From an uncultured Collinsella sp. (GTDB lineage: Bacteria > Actinomycetota > Coriobacteriia > Coriobacteriales > Coriobacteriaceae), in the NCBI GenBank assembly GCA_900752345.1, contig CAADVA010000177.1, positions 1 to 6,393 of the forward strand: a DNA stretch of 6,393 bases, given 5' to 3'. Positions 1 through 5,386 of this stretch are shown here, piece after piece (the stretch's first letter is position 1; each line of letters starts with the position of its first letter). The translations under genes were made by a program, and so were the position numbers. The notes under the pieces were generated by a model, which worked only from the letters and a program-made list of their open reading frames with translations, had not been told where the DNA came from and made no database searches.

Positions 1-229
1 CCCCGCCGTTATCCTGGTGCACGGCCTTGATGAGGTCGGGATAGCGCTCCTGCCATTCGTCGGCCTTGGCGGGGGTGCTATCCTTCACGCTGCCGTCGTC
101 GACGATGACGATCTGCACGTCGTCGGCGTAATCAGAGCCCTCAAGGATCGAGAGGATGCACTTGTCCATATATTCGGCCGAGTTGTAGCAGGGAATGCCG
201 AACGATATGGTCTTCTTTGCGGATGCCAT
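1..229 (-). CDS. Family 2 glycosyltransferase, N-terminal part (runs off left edge)
   Basis: The first 76 codons of a minus-strand gene beginning at ATG 229 and continuing beyond base 1. The translation opens MASAKKTISFGIPCYNSAEY, followed by a helix and a strand ending IVIVDDGS (about residues 40-47), then HQDNGG at residues 71-76. A first beta strand with PCYN, the DDGS nucleotide-sugar/metal segment and a following N-G-G are the usual start of GT-A fold family 2 glycosyltransferases, which move a sugar from a nucleotide donor to a growing glycan at the cytoplasmic membrane face. An AAGGA ribosome binding site (238-242) lies 8 bases before the ATG. It sits 70 bases downstream of glf on the same strand, so it is probably part of the same polysaccharide operon. 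A galactofuranosyl role is possible from context only; donor and acceptor cannot be read from this fragment. Confidence 0.88.
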   Translation of the reverse strand, partial: MASAKKTISFGIPCYNSAEYMDKCILSILEGSDYADDVQIVIVDDGSVKDSTPAKADEWQERYPDLIKAVHQDNGG

Positions 230-253
230 GGTCCACGTCCTTACTCACGAATA

Positions 254-281
254 AGGGGCGGGTCGCAGCGGGCCCGCCCCT
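254..281 (-). terminator. GC-rich hairpin between glf and the glycosyltransferase
   Basis: A perfect 9-bp inverted repeat, AGGGGCGGG (254-262) with CCCGCCCCT (273-281), and a 10-base loop. Read on the minus strand it lies 18 bases after the glf stop and is followed by TATTCGTGAG, which is a poor U tract. It could be a weak or attenuating terminator that lowers glycosyltransferase expression relative to glf, or a stem protecting the 3' end of a processed glf message. The structure is seen directly; the function is inferred. Confidence 0.45.
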
Positions 282-299
282 GGAATTTGACGCTTTAAG

Positions 300-1502
300 C
301 TAGTTCCTCTGGGCGATGAGCTCGTCAGAGAGGTCGAGGGCCGACGCGACGACGCCGTCCATGTCGTAGTAGCGATACTCGGCAAGTCGACCGACGCAGT
401 GGAAGTTGAGGGCGCCGGAGACTCGCTCGCGGTACTTCTTGTACAGCTCGGTGTTCTTATCCTCAAGAATCGCATAGTACGGAGTTTCCCCAGACCCGGG
501 GGTATAGGCCTTCGAGTACTCCTTCATGATGGTGGTCTTTCCGGGGACGACCTGACCCGTCATATTCTTGAACTCCGTGATGCGCGTGAAGTCCTCGCTC
601 GTGGTGTAGTTGACGGTGCCGACGGGCTGGAACTTGTCGACGTCGAGGGTCTCGAAAACCATGTCGAGCGTGCGGTACGGCAGCGCGCCAAGGTCAAGGC
701 CGAAGAGCTCGTCGAGCGGACCGGTATAGATGACTTCACCGGAGTAGGGCTTGCCGTTGACGAGGACAGCGCCGGAGGTGACCTTCAGAATGTCGCGGGC
801 GTCGACGTCGACGAAGACGTTGATCAGGTCATGGTCGAGCATGTGCTCGAAAAGCTTGGTGTATCCCTCGCCAGGCATGCCCTGGAAGGGGGCGCCGGGG
901 AAGTAACGGTCGTCGTCGCCGACGAAAACAGGGACGCGGCCGGTGATGGAGGGGTCGATCTGGTCGGGGGTCTGGCCCCACTGCTTCATGGTGTAGTGAA
1001 GGAAGACGTTCTCGAAAACGTAGTCGGCGACCTCAACGAGCTCGGGATCGTTCTTCTCGCGGAGCTCCATGATGGGGACCTTCTTGTTCTCGCCGAAGGT
1101 GGCCACGAGCTTCTGATAGAGACGCTCACCCTTCTCTTCTCCGAAGGCGAGCTTGAGGGACGTGTGGTTGAAGGGGACCGGCATCAGGGTGCCGTGAATG
1201 TTGGCGAGAACTTTGTGCTGGTAATCGGTCCACTCGGTGAAGCGCGAGAGGAACTGGTTTACGCGCTCGTTGGTGGTGTGATAGATGTGCGGGCCGTACT
1301 TATGGATCAGGATGCCCGCTTCGTCCTCGTAGTCATAGGCGTTGCCCGCGATATGGTCGCGGCGCTCAAGGATGGCGACCTTCATGCCACAGGCCTCTGC
1401 AAGGCGGCGCGCACAGACGCTGCCCGCATACCCGCAGCCGACGACGAGGGCGTCATAGAATTCCGCGTTGAAGCCCGCGCCGAGACCGCTCTGGATATTC
1501 AT
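300..1502 (-). CDS. glf: UDP-galactopyranose mutase
   Basis: Flavoenzyme (EC 5.4.99.9) that interconverts UDP-galactopyranose and UDP-galactofuranose using reduced FAD, supplying galactofuranose for surface glycans in the cytoplasm. The 400-residue product shows the FAD-binding G22-C-G24-Y-A-G27, the GPHIYHT motif (residues 70-76), MKQWG (172-176), SITGRVPV with R189, FTRITEFK with R307, and the C-terminal GRLAEYRYYDMD (371-382) containing the expected Tyr and Asp. By motif position R189 and R307 match the two catalytic-site arginines known in Klebsiella UGM (R174, R280). Length is slightly above the usual 365-390 because about 13 residues precede the FAD strand. There is no alternative ATG, GTG or TTG in that stretch, so the start is fixed, with AGAGGA (1508-1513) five bases upstream. 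A TAGAAT-type promoter candidate and a structured leader lie upstream; a glycosyltransferase follows. Confidence 0.96.
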   Translation of the reverse strand: MNIQSGLGAGFNAEFYDALVVGCGYAGSVCARRLAEACGMKVAILERRDHIAGNAYDYEDEAGILIHKYGPHIYHTTNERVNQFLSRFTEWTDYQHKVLANIHGTLMPVPFNHTSLKLAFGEEKGERLYQKLVATFGENKKVPIMELREKNDPELVEVADYVFENVFLHYTMKQWGQTPDQIDPSITGRVPVFVGDDDRYFPGAPFQGMPGEGYTKLFEHMLDHDLINVFVDVDARDILKVTSGAVLVNGKPYSGEVIYTGPLDELFGLDLGALPYRTLDMVFETLDVDKFQPVGTVNYTTSEDFTRITEFKNMTGQVVPGKTTIMKEYSKAYTPGSGETPYYAILEDKNTELYKKYRERVSGALNFHCVGRLAEYRYYDMDGVVASALDLSDELIAQRN

Positions 1503-1529
1503 AAGGTTCCTCTCAGGAAGGGTACAGTC

Positions 1530-1572
1530 CTGGCGGATTAGCCAGCGGCAAGAAAACGTTCACCTCTTGCCG
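1530..1572 (-). promoter_or_regulatory. Two tandem hairpins in the presumed glf leader
   Basis: Two abutting inverted repeats. The first is CGGCAAGA (1546-1553) with TCTTGCCG (1565-1572), an 8-bp perfect stem with an 11-base loop. The second is CTGGC (1530-1534) with GCCAG (1541-1545), a 5-bp stem with a 6-base loop. Both lie between the glf promoter candidate and its start codon, so they would form in the mRNA leader. No U tract follows, which argues against a simple terminator. An operator, an RNA-stability element or a binding site for a regulator are the remaining options. Confidence 0.4.
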
Positions 1573-1580
1573 TAATGTCC

Positions 1581-1609
1581 GATAGATTCTAGCACCAAGA
1601 TCCTATAAT
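1581..1609 (+). promoter_or_regulatory. Candidate promoter for pta with perfect -10
   Basis: A perfect TATAAT at 1604-1609 lies 89 bases before the pta start codon. The -35 position at 17-bp spacing (1581-1586, GATAGA) is a poor match, so the site may rely on an activator or an upstream element. The predicted start is near 1616, giving a leader of about 83 nt. It overlaps the oppositely oriented glf promoter candidate. Confidence 0.5.
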
Positions 1610-1614
1610 GTTCA
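1586..1614 (-). promoter_or_regulatory. Candidate sigma70-type promoter for glf
   Basis: On the minus strand, TGAACA (plus-strand bases 1609-1614; 4 of 6 matches to TTGACA) is followed after exactly 17 bases by TAGAAT (1586-1591; 5 of 6 matches to TATAAT). TGC sits directly before it, as in an extended -10 element. Transcription would begin near 1579 and give a leader of about 77 nt before glf. Called by eye from consensus only. Confidence 0.5.
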
Positions 1615-1698
1615 GGATGCCCCCGCCGAGCGGCCGCATGTCCGCGAAATACGGGGTGAAGCAATTCCGACAAAGCAGATTTTGTGGAGGAGAGCGTC

Positions 1699-2679
1699 AT
1701 GAGCGAGTTTCTTGACCGCATGAAGGCGGCCGCCAAGTCCAACAAGAAGACCATCGTCCTGCCCGAGGGCGAGGACCCGCGCACCATCGAGGCTGCAAAG
1801 AAGATCGTCGAGGAGGATCTTGCCAACCTCATCATCCTTGGCGACCCTGCGACCATCGACGTCCCCGGTGTCACCGTCATCGACCCCCGCACCGCTGAGC
1901 GCAAGCAGGCTTACGCCGAGAAGTTCGCTGAGCTGCGTGCAAAGAAGGGCGTCACCCTCCCTGAGGCACTCGAGCAGATGAACGACGCCACCTACTTCGG
2001 CACCATGATGGTCAAGATGGGCGACGCCGACGGCCTGGTCTCCGGCGCCTGCCACTCCACCGCCAACACCCTGCGTCCCGCCCTGCAGATCTTGAAGACC
2101 GCCCCGGGCACCAAGCTCGTCTCCGCGTTCTTCATCATGTGCACCAAGTCCCCGGAGTTCGGCGCCGACGGCACCCTGCTCTTTGCCGACTGCGGCCTGA
2201 ACATCAACCCCAACGCCGACGAGCTCTCCGAGATCGCCCTGGCCTCCGCTGAGAGCTGGAAGGCCTTCATGCCCGGCGAGGAGCCCAAGGTTGCCATGCT
2301 GTCCTTCTCCACGATGGGCTCCGCCAAGGGCGACGTTCCCACCAAGGTCCAGGAGGCCGTGAAGCTCGCCAACGAGAAGAACCCCGAGCTTGCCCTCGAC
2401 GGCGACCTGCAGCTTGACGCCGCACTCGTCCAGTCGGTGGCAGACCTCAAGGCTCCGCAGTCCAAGGTTGCCGGCAACGCCAACATCCTGGTCTTCCCCG
2501 ACCTCGAGGCTGGCAACATCGGATACAAGCTGGTCCAGCGCTTCGGCGGCGCCGAGGCCTACGGCCCCGTGCTCCAGGGCATCGCCAAGCCGGTCAACGA
2601 CCTGTCCCGCGGCTGCTCCGCCGACGACATCGTGGGCGTCGTCGCCATCACCGCCGTCCAGGCTCAGATGGCTGAGTAG
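1699..2679 (+). CDS. pta: Phosphate acetyltransferase (phosphotransacetylase)
   Basis: Cytoplasmic enzyme (EC 2.3.1.8) catalysing acetyl-CoA + phosphate to acetyl phosphate + CoA; with acetate kinase it yields ATP and acetate in fermentation. At 326 residues it is the short single-domain type with no N-terminal DRTGG-type regulatory domain. Motifs include VLPEGED near the N-terminus, DGLVSGACHSTANTLRPALQ, ADCGLNINPNADELSEIA, SFSTMGSAKG, and the C-terminal block PVNDLSRGCSADD. S303, R304 and D310 correspond by motif to Ser309, Arg310 and Asp316 of the Methanosarcina thermophila enzyme. The ATG at 1699 is chosen because GGAGGAG (1686-1692) lies 6 bases ahead; a GTG at 1684 in the same frame would start just before this site and is rejected. 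Codons are very strongly C-ending, suggesting high expression. It is flanked by its own promoter candidate and terminator, with no ackA adjacent. Confidence 0.97.
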   Translation: MSEFLDRMKAAAKSNKKTIVLPEGEDPRTIEAAKKIVEEDLANLIILGDPATIDVPGVTVIDPRTAERKQAYAEKFAELRAKKGVTLPEALEQMNDATYFGTMMVKMGDADGLVSGACHSTANTLRPALQILKTAPGTKLVSAFFIMCTKSPEFGADGTLLFADCGLNINPNADELSEIALASAESWKAFMPGEEPKVAMLSFSTMGSAKGDVPTKVQEAVKLANEKNPELALDGDLQLDAALVQSVADLKAPQSKVAGNANILVFPDLEAGNIGYKLVQRFGGAEAYGPVLQGIAKPVNDLSRGCSADDIVGVVAITAVQAQMAE

Positions 2680-2701
2680 ACTATAACTCGCCCCCCTTGC
2701 G

Positions 2702-2736
2702 GGCCCCGTCGCTCGATGCGCGACGGGGCCTTCTTT
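2702..2736 (+). terminator. Intrinsic terminator of pta
   Basis: GGCCCCGTCGC (2702-2712) pairs perfectly over 11 bp with GCGACGGGGCC (2720-2730) around a 7-base loop, followed by TTCTTT. It begins 22 bases after the pta stop codon. The T-rich run is on the plus side only, so it should act on pta transcripts and not on the convergent gene. Confidence 0.9.
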
Positions 2737-2750
2737 GTGCGAATGAAACA

Positions 2751-2812
2751 GAGCCCATGTCAACCCCGACCGCAGCTGAATTCAAGACTAGGCAAAGGGG
2801 TGACATGGGCTC
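2751..2812. repeat. 16-bp interrupted inverted repeat in the pta downstream gap
   Basis: GAGCCCATGTCA-A-CCCC (2751-2767) is the reverse complement of GGGGTGACATGGGCTC (2797-2812) except for one bulged base, with a 29-base loop. On the minus strand the structure is followed by TGTTTCATTC, so it could terminate the convergent 2863-3498 gene, although the loop is long for a terminator. It might alternatively be a small palindromic repeat element. A direct repeat ATG(c)AAACAGAGC occurs at 2743-2754, overlapping the first bases of the left arm, and again at 2825-2837. The surrounding 2737-2862 contains no convincing gene. Confidence 0.6.
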
Positions 2813-2862
2813 GCTGCCATCCGCATGCAAACAGAGCGTCTCATTGAAGTGCGCCTTTAGGG

Positions 2863-3498
2863 CTAGATATCGGGATAGATATTTTCGTCGAGCCAAAAAT
2901 CATTGCTAAGGTTAGACTCATGCGATTGAGCGTCAAACGTAAAGGCGCGGAGCCTATGGCTGCACATCGCGGCCGCATACTCGAGAAAATCATCGTCTGA
3001 TACCTCAGACTTCCGACAACCTAGCTCCTCGGCTATATCCTGGTACACCGAGTCGAGCTCCTCTTTGGTGTAGAACTGTTTGTGCAAGCGCTCCTCAGAG
3101 TCCCCTCCCCAGCCGCTCTCGATATAATTCCAGGATACCGACTCGATGGAATCAGCAATCTCTTTCTTATGGGCGACAAGGACGCGTGCAAGGGCGGCTA
3201 GGTTGCTTTGTCCCCATGAGCCATTAAAGCTATTTCCCATTCCGTTAACCAGGCAGGAGACCTCCTCTTCAACTGAATCAGGTGTCTCCTCGAAAGCCTC
3301 TGCGCTCAATTCAGGGTCAAGCCATCTCGAAGAGACGGTGCTCCCCTCAATGCCGAACGGCATACGGGCATCGACGCCGCGATCCATTTGGAGCGACGCG
3401 AAATTATTGAGGATATTCGCGAGCAAAGGGCTTTTGATGCTTACAACGGCAAAGCTGCTGCTACTAGAGTTGGTAACGAAGTCAGTCCTGATTTTCAT
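2863..3498 (-). CDS. Protein of unknown function with N-terminal MKIRTDFVTNSSSSSF signature
   Basis: A 211-residue acidic protein that I cannot assign to a named family. It begins MKIRTDFVTNSSSSSF (residues 1-16). From memory, N-termini of the form MKIR-x-x-F-V-(T/S)-NSSSSSF are found on many otherwise dissimilar hypothetical proteins of bacteria and phages; no function is established to my knowledge. Further visible features are an acidic stretch around 62-80, NSFNGSWGQ (89-97), WNYIESGWGGD (123-133), a Glu/Asp-rich helical region (143-175), and an aromatic C-terminus NDFWLDENIYPD (199-210). There is no membrane segment, and no conventional signal peptide since the N-terminus lacks a hydrophobic core. 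Start 3498 is chosen for the family-like MKIR beginning and a GGGGTGG site 5 bases upstream; an in-frame ATG at 3525 would add nine residues. GC (53-55% in two 60-base blocks counted) is below pta (68% in one block). Stand-alone, tail-to-tail with pta. Confidence 0.85.
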   Translation of the reverse strand: MKIRTDFVTNSSSSSFAVVSIKSPLLANILNNFASLQMDRGVDARMPFGIEGSTVSSRWLDPELSAEAFEETPDSVEEEVSCLVNGMGNSFNGSWGQSNLAALARVLVAHKKEIADSIESVSWNYIESGWGGDSEERLHKQFYTKEELDSVYQDIAEELGCRKSEVSDDDFLEYAAAMCSHRLRAFTFDAQSHESNLSNDFWLDENIYPDI

Positions 3499-3547
3499 GA
3501 AAACCACCCCATAGCCCAAAGGCATTCGGAACCTTACCTAGACGCTT

Positions 3548-3588
3548 CGCGAGAGGCCCCCTGCATTCTATGCAAGGGGCCTCTCGCG
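3548..3588 (-). terminator. Very strong hairpin downstream of pckA
   Basis: CGCGAGAGGCCCC (3548-3560) pairs perfectly over 13 bp with GGGGCCTCTCGCG (3576-3588). After a C/A mismatch, TGCAT (3562-3566) pairs with ATGCA (3570-3574) around a TCT loop. It begins 38 bases after the pckA stop and most simply terminates pckA, but the minus-strand side is followed by AAGCGTCTAG, not by T residues. The plus-strand side has TTCATTT. It may act in both directions or as an mRNA 3'-end stabiliser. It also stands only 49 bases before the start of the next minus-strand gene. Confidence 0.75.
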
Positions 3589-3626
3589 TTCATTTAAGCT
3601 GCCGCTCTATGAGCGAGAAAGCCGTT

Positions 3627-5225
3627 CTATGCGAGCGGATGCGGGCCGGCTGTACGGACCTCATCGGACATGGAGCGAAGGCGCCGCTCCGCGTTCTCCA
3701 CGAACATGCAGGCGAGCTTCTCGGCGCAGGCGTCGTAGGCATCCTTGTCGGCCCAGGTCGCACGGGGGTCGAGGAGCTCGTCGGGGACCCCGGGGCAGCT
3801 CGTGGGCACGTCGAGGTTGAAACGCTCGTCGTGGACGAACTCGCAGTCGTCGATGACTCCGGACTGGGCGGCCTCGACCATCTTGCGGGTGTACTTGAGC
3901 TTTATGCGAGAGCCTGAGCCGTAAGACCCTCCGGTCCAGCCCGTGTTAATGAGGTAGACGCGGGTACCGCCGCGCTCGATCTTCTCGCCCAGCATCTTTC
4001 CATAGACCATAGGGTCAAGCGGCATGAAGGGCTCGCCAAAGAGGGACGAGAAGGTGGGCTGGGGCTCCTTGATGCCGCGCTCCGTGCCAGCGACCTTTGA
4101 GGTGAAGCCGGTCATGAAGTGGTACATGGCGGCGTCCTTGTCCAGCTTGGAGATGGGAGGCAGCACGCCAAAGGCATCGGCGGTAAGGAAGATGACGACA
4201 TCTGGGATGCGCTTGGCCTTGCCCTTCATCACGGCATTGTCGATAAACTCGACCGGATAGGCGACGCGGCCGTTCTCGGTTAGGCTCGTGTCGAAGTAAT
4301 CCGCCTTACGGGACTTCGGGTCGACGACGACGTTCTCGCAAAGGGAGCCGAACTTGATCGCGTGCCAAATCTGGGGCTCGTTCTCCTCGGTAATGTTAAT
4401 GGTTTTGGCGTAGCAACCGCCCTCGATATTGAAGACGGAATTCTCGGCCCAGCCGTGCTCGTCGTCGCCGATGAGCTTACGCGTATCGGCAGCAGAAAGC
4501 GTGGTTTTGCCCGTTCCCGAAAGGCCGAAGAACACGCAGGTGCCGTGAGACACCGGGTTCATGTTGCAGGAGCAGTGCATGGGAAGGACACCGTCCTCAA
4601 CGGGCAGCAAATAGTTCATTGCCGAGAAGATGGCCTTCTTGATCTCGCCGGAATACTGTGTGCCGACGACAAGAATGACCTTCTCGGTAAAGTTAATGAG
4701 AACCGCTGCCTCGGAGTTCGTGTGGTGGCGCTCGGGGTCGAGCTTAAGTCGGGGCGCAGCCATGACGACGAAGTCGGCAAGCCCGAAGTCGGCAAGCTCC
4801 TCCTCGGTGGGGCGCACGAGCATCTGGTGGACGAAGAGCGCCTGGCTCGCCAGCTCGGTGATGACGCAGAACTTGCGGGCGTAGCGGCGATCGGCGCCGG
4901 CGATGCCGTGGACGACGAAAAGGCGGCGCTCGGAGAAGTGCGCGATGACCTCCGCCTTAATGCGAGCGTAATCCTGCTCCGACATGGGAACGTTCACCTC
5001 GCCCCAGGCGATGTCGTCGTGAACATCGGGCGTGTCGACGATGAACCTGTCGTGGGGCGAGCGGCCGGTGTACTGACCGGTTTCGACGCACAGCGCGCCG
5101 GTGGAGGCAAGCGTGCCCTCGCCGCGGTCGACGGCCTTCTCGATGAGAACGGCGGGGGAGCAGTCAATCCATGTCATATCGTCGGTATGTGCGATTCCGT
5201 AATGCGCGAGTTCCTCGATGATCAT
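3627..5225 (-). CDS. pckA: Phosphoenolpyruvate carboxykinase (ATP)
   Basis: Cytoplasmic enzyme (EC 4.1.1.49) interconverting oxaloacetate + ATP and PEP + CO2 + ADP. It is gluconeogenic in many bacteria; in anaerobic fermenters it often runs toward oxaloacetate, conserving ATP. At 532 residues it is close to E. coli PckA (540). Motifs in order: YTGRSPHDRF with R54, YSGEIKKAIFSAMNYLLP with K196/K197, MHCSCN with H217, the P-loop GLSGTGKTT (234-242, K240), IGDDEHGW with D254/D255, FNIEGGCYAK, ENGRVAYPV with R320, and GTERGIKEPQPTFS. These match the substrate-, metal- and ATP-binding elements of the ATP family (E. coli R65, K213, H232, D269, R333) and not the GTP family. The ATG at 5225 is preferred because a perfect AAGGAGG (5231-5237) lies 5 bases before it; an upstream in-frame ATG at 5282 would add 19 residues absent from the family. 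Divergent from the aldose epimerase gene. Confidence 0.97.
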   Translation of the reverse strand: MIIEELAHYGIAHTDDMTWIDCSPAVLIEKAVDRGEGTLASTGALCVETGQYTGRSPHDRFIVDTPDVHDDIAWGEVNVPMSEQDYARIKAEVIAHFSERRLFVVHGIAGADRRYARKFCVITELASQALFVHQMLVRPTEEELADFGLADFVVMAAPRLKLDPERHHTNSEAAVLINFTEKVILVVGTQYSGEIKKAIFSAMNYLLPVEDGVLPMHCSCNMNPVSHGTCVFFGLSGTGKTTLSAADTRKLIGDDEHGWAENSVFNIEGGCYAKTINITEENEPQIWHAIKFGSLCENVVVDPKSRKADYFDTSLTENGRVAYPVEFIDNAVMKGKAKRIPDVVIFLTADAFGVLPPISKLDKDAAMYHFMTGFTSKVAGTERGIKEPQPTFSSLFGEPFMPLDPMVYGKMLGEKIERGGTRVYLINTGWTGGSYGSGSRIKLKYTRKMVEAAQSGVIDDCEFVHDERFNLDVPTSCPGVPDELLDPRATWADKDAYDACAEKLACMFVENAERRLRSMSDEVRTAGPHPLA

Positions 5226-5303
5226 GCGTGCCTCCTTAATACAGCCAAAAGGCCGGTTTATGAGCCGTTCGAGCGTCGACAACTATTTAGCGACGCGCAC
5301 AAT

Positions 5304-5316
5304 GGGGATTCTCCCC
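5304..5316. promoter_or_regulatory. Palindromic element between pckA and the epimerase gene
   Basis: GGGGA-TTC-TCCCC is a perfect 5-bp palindrome with a 3-base centre, 78 bases upstream of the pckA ATG and 70 bases upstream of the epimerase ATG. A second inverted pair, GCGTCG (5273-5278) and CGACGC (5291-5296), lies toward pckA. Either could be an operator for a shared regulator of the divergent genes. The symmetry is seen; the role is a guess. Confidence 0.3.
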
Positions 5317-5320
5317 TGTT

Positions 5321-5351
5321 TTGAGATTTCCAGACTGTAAAGTTCTATAGG
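5321..5351 (+). promoter_or_regulatory. Weak candidate promoter for the aldose epimerase gene
   Basis: TTGAGA (5321-5326) and TATAGG (5346-5351) are the best consensus-like pair upstream of the epimerase gene, but the 19-base spacing is long and the -10 matches only 4 of 6. No convincing pckA promoter was found on the opposite strand of this 161-base divergent gap. Confidence 0.25.
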
Positions 5352-5386
5352 TGGCAGCCATTAATCCGAGAAGGGCGGTTTTTGTT

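Noticed and set aside
399..1541. Long open frame on the plus strand antisense to glf (about 380 codons)
   Set aside because: It is the mirror of glf in a high-GC gene; the product is rich in V, G, L, D and E with no domain, and glf on the other strand has every family motif.
1684..1698. GTG 1684 as the start of pta
   Set aside because: The Shine-Dalgarno GGAGGAG would lie inside the first codons; it is ideally spaced for ATG 1699 instead.
1612..2763. Long open frame on the minus strand antisense to pta (about 383 codons)
   Set aside because: Low-complexity G/V/L/D composition produced by the C-ending codons of pta; it spans the pta promoter region and terminator and has no credible domain.
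2697..2909. Small plus-strand frame across the pta terminator and inverted repeat
   Set aside because: It starts inside the terminator stem region and overlaps the end of the convergent gene; the composition is basic and patternless, with no ribosome site.
4362..5324. Open frame of about 320 codons on the plus strand antisense to pckA
   Set aside because: A shadow of the strongly supported pckA gene, with no recognisable fold and running through the pckA start region.
5337..5350. TGTAAAGTTCTATA as a catabolite-control (cre) site
   Set aside because: It lacks the central CG and the CA end of the TGWAANCGNTNWCA consensus.
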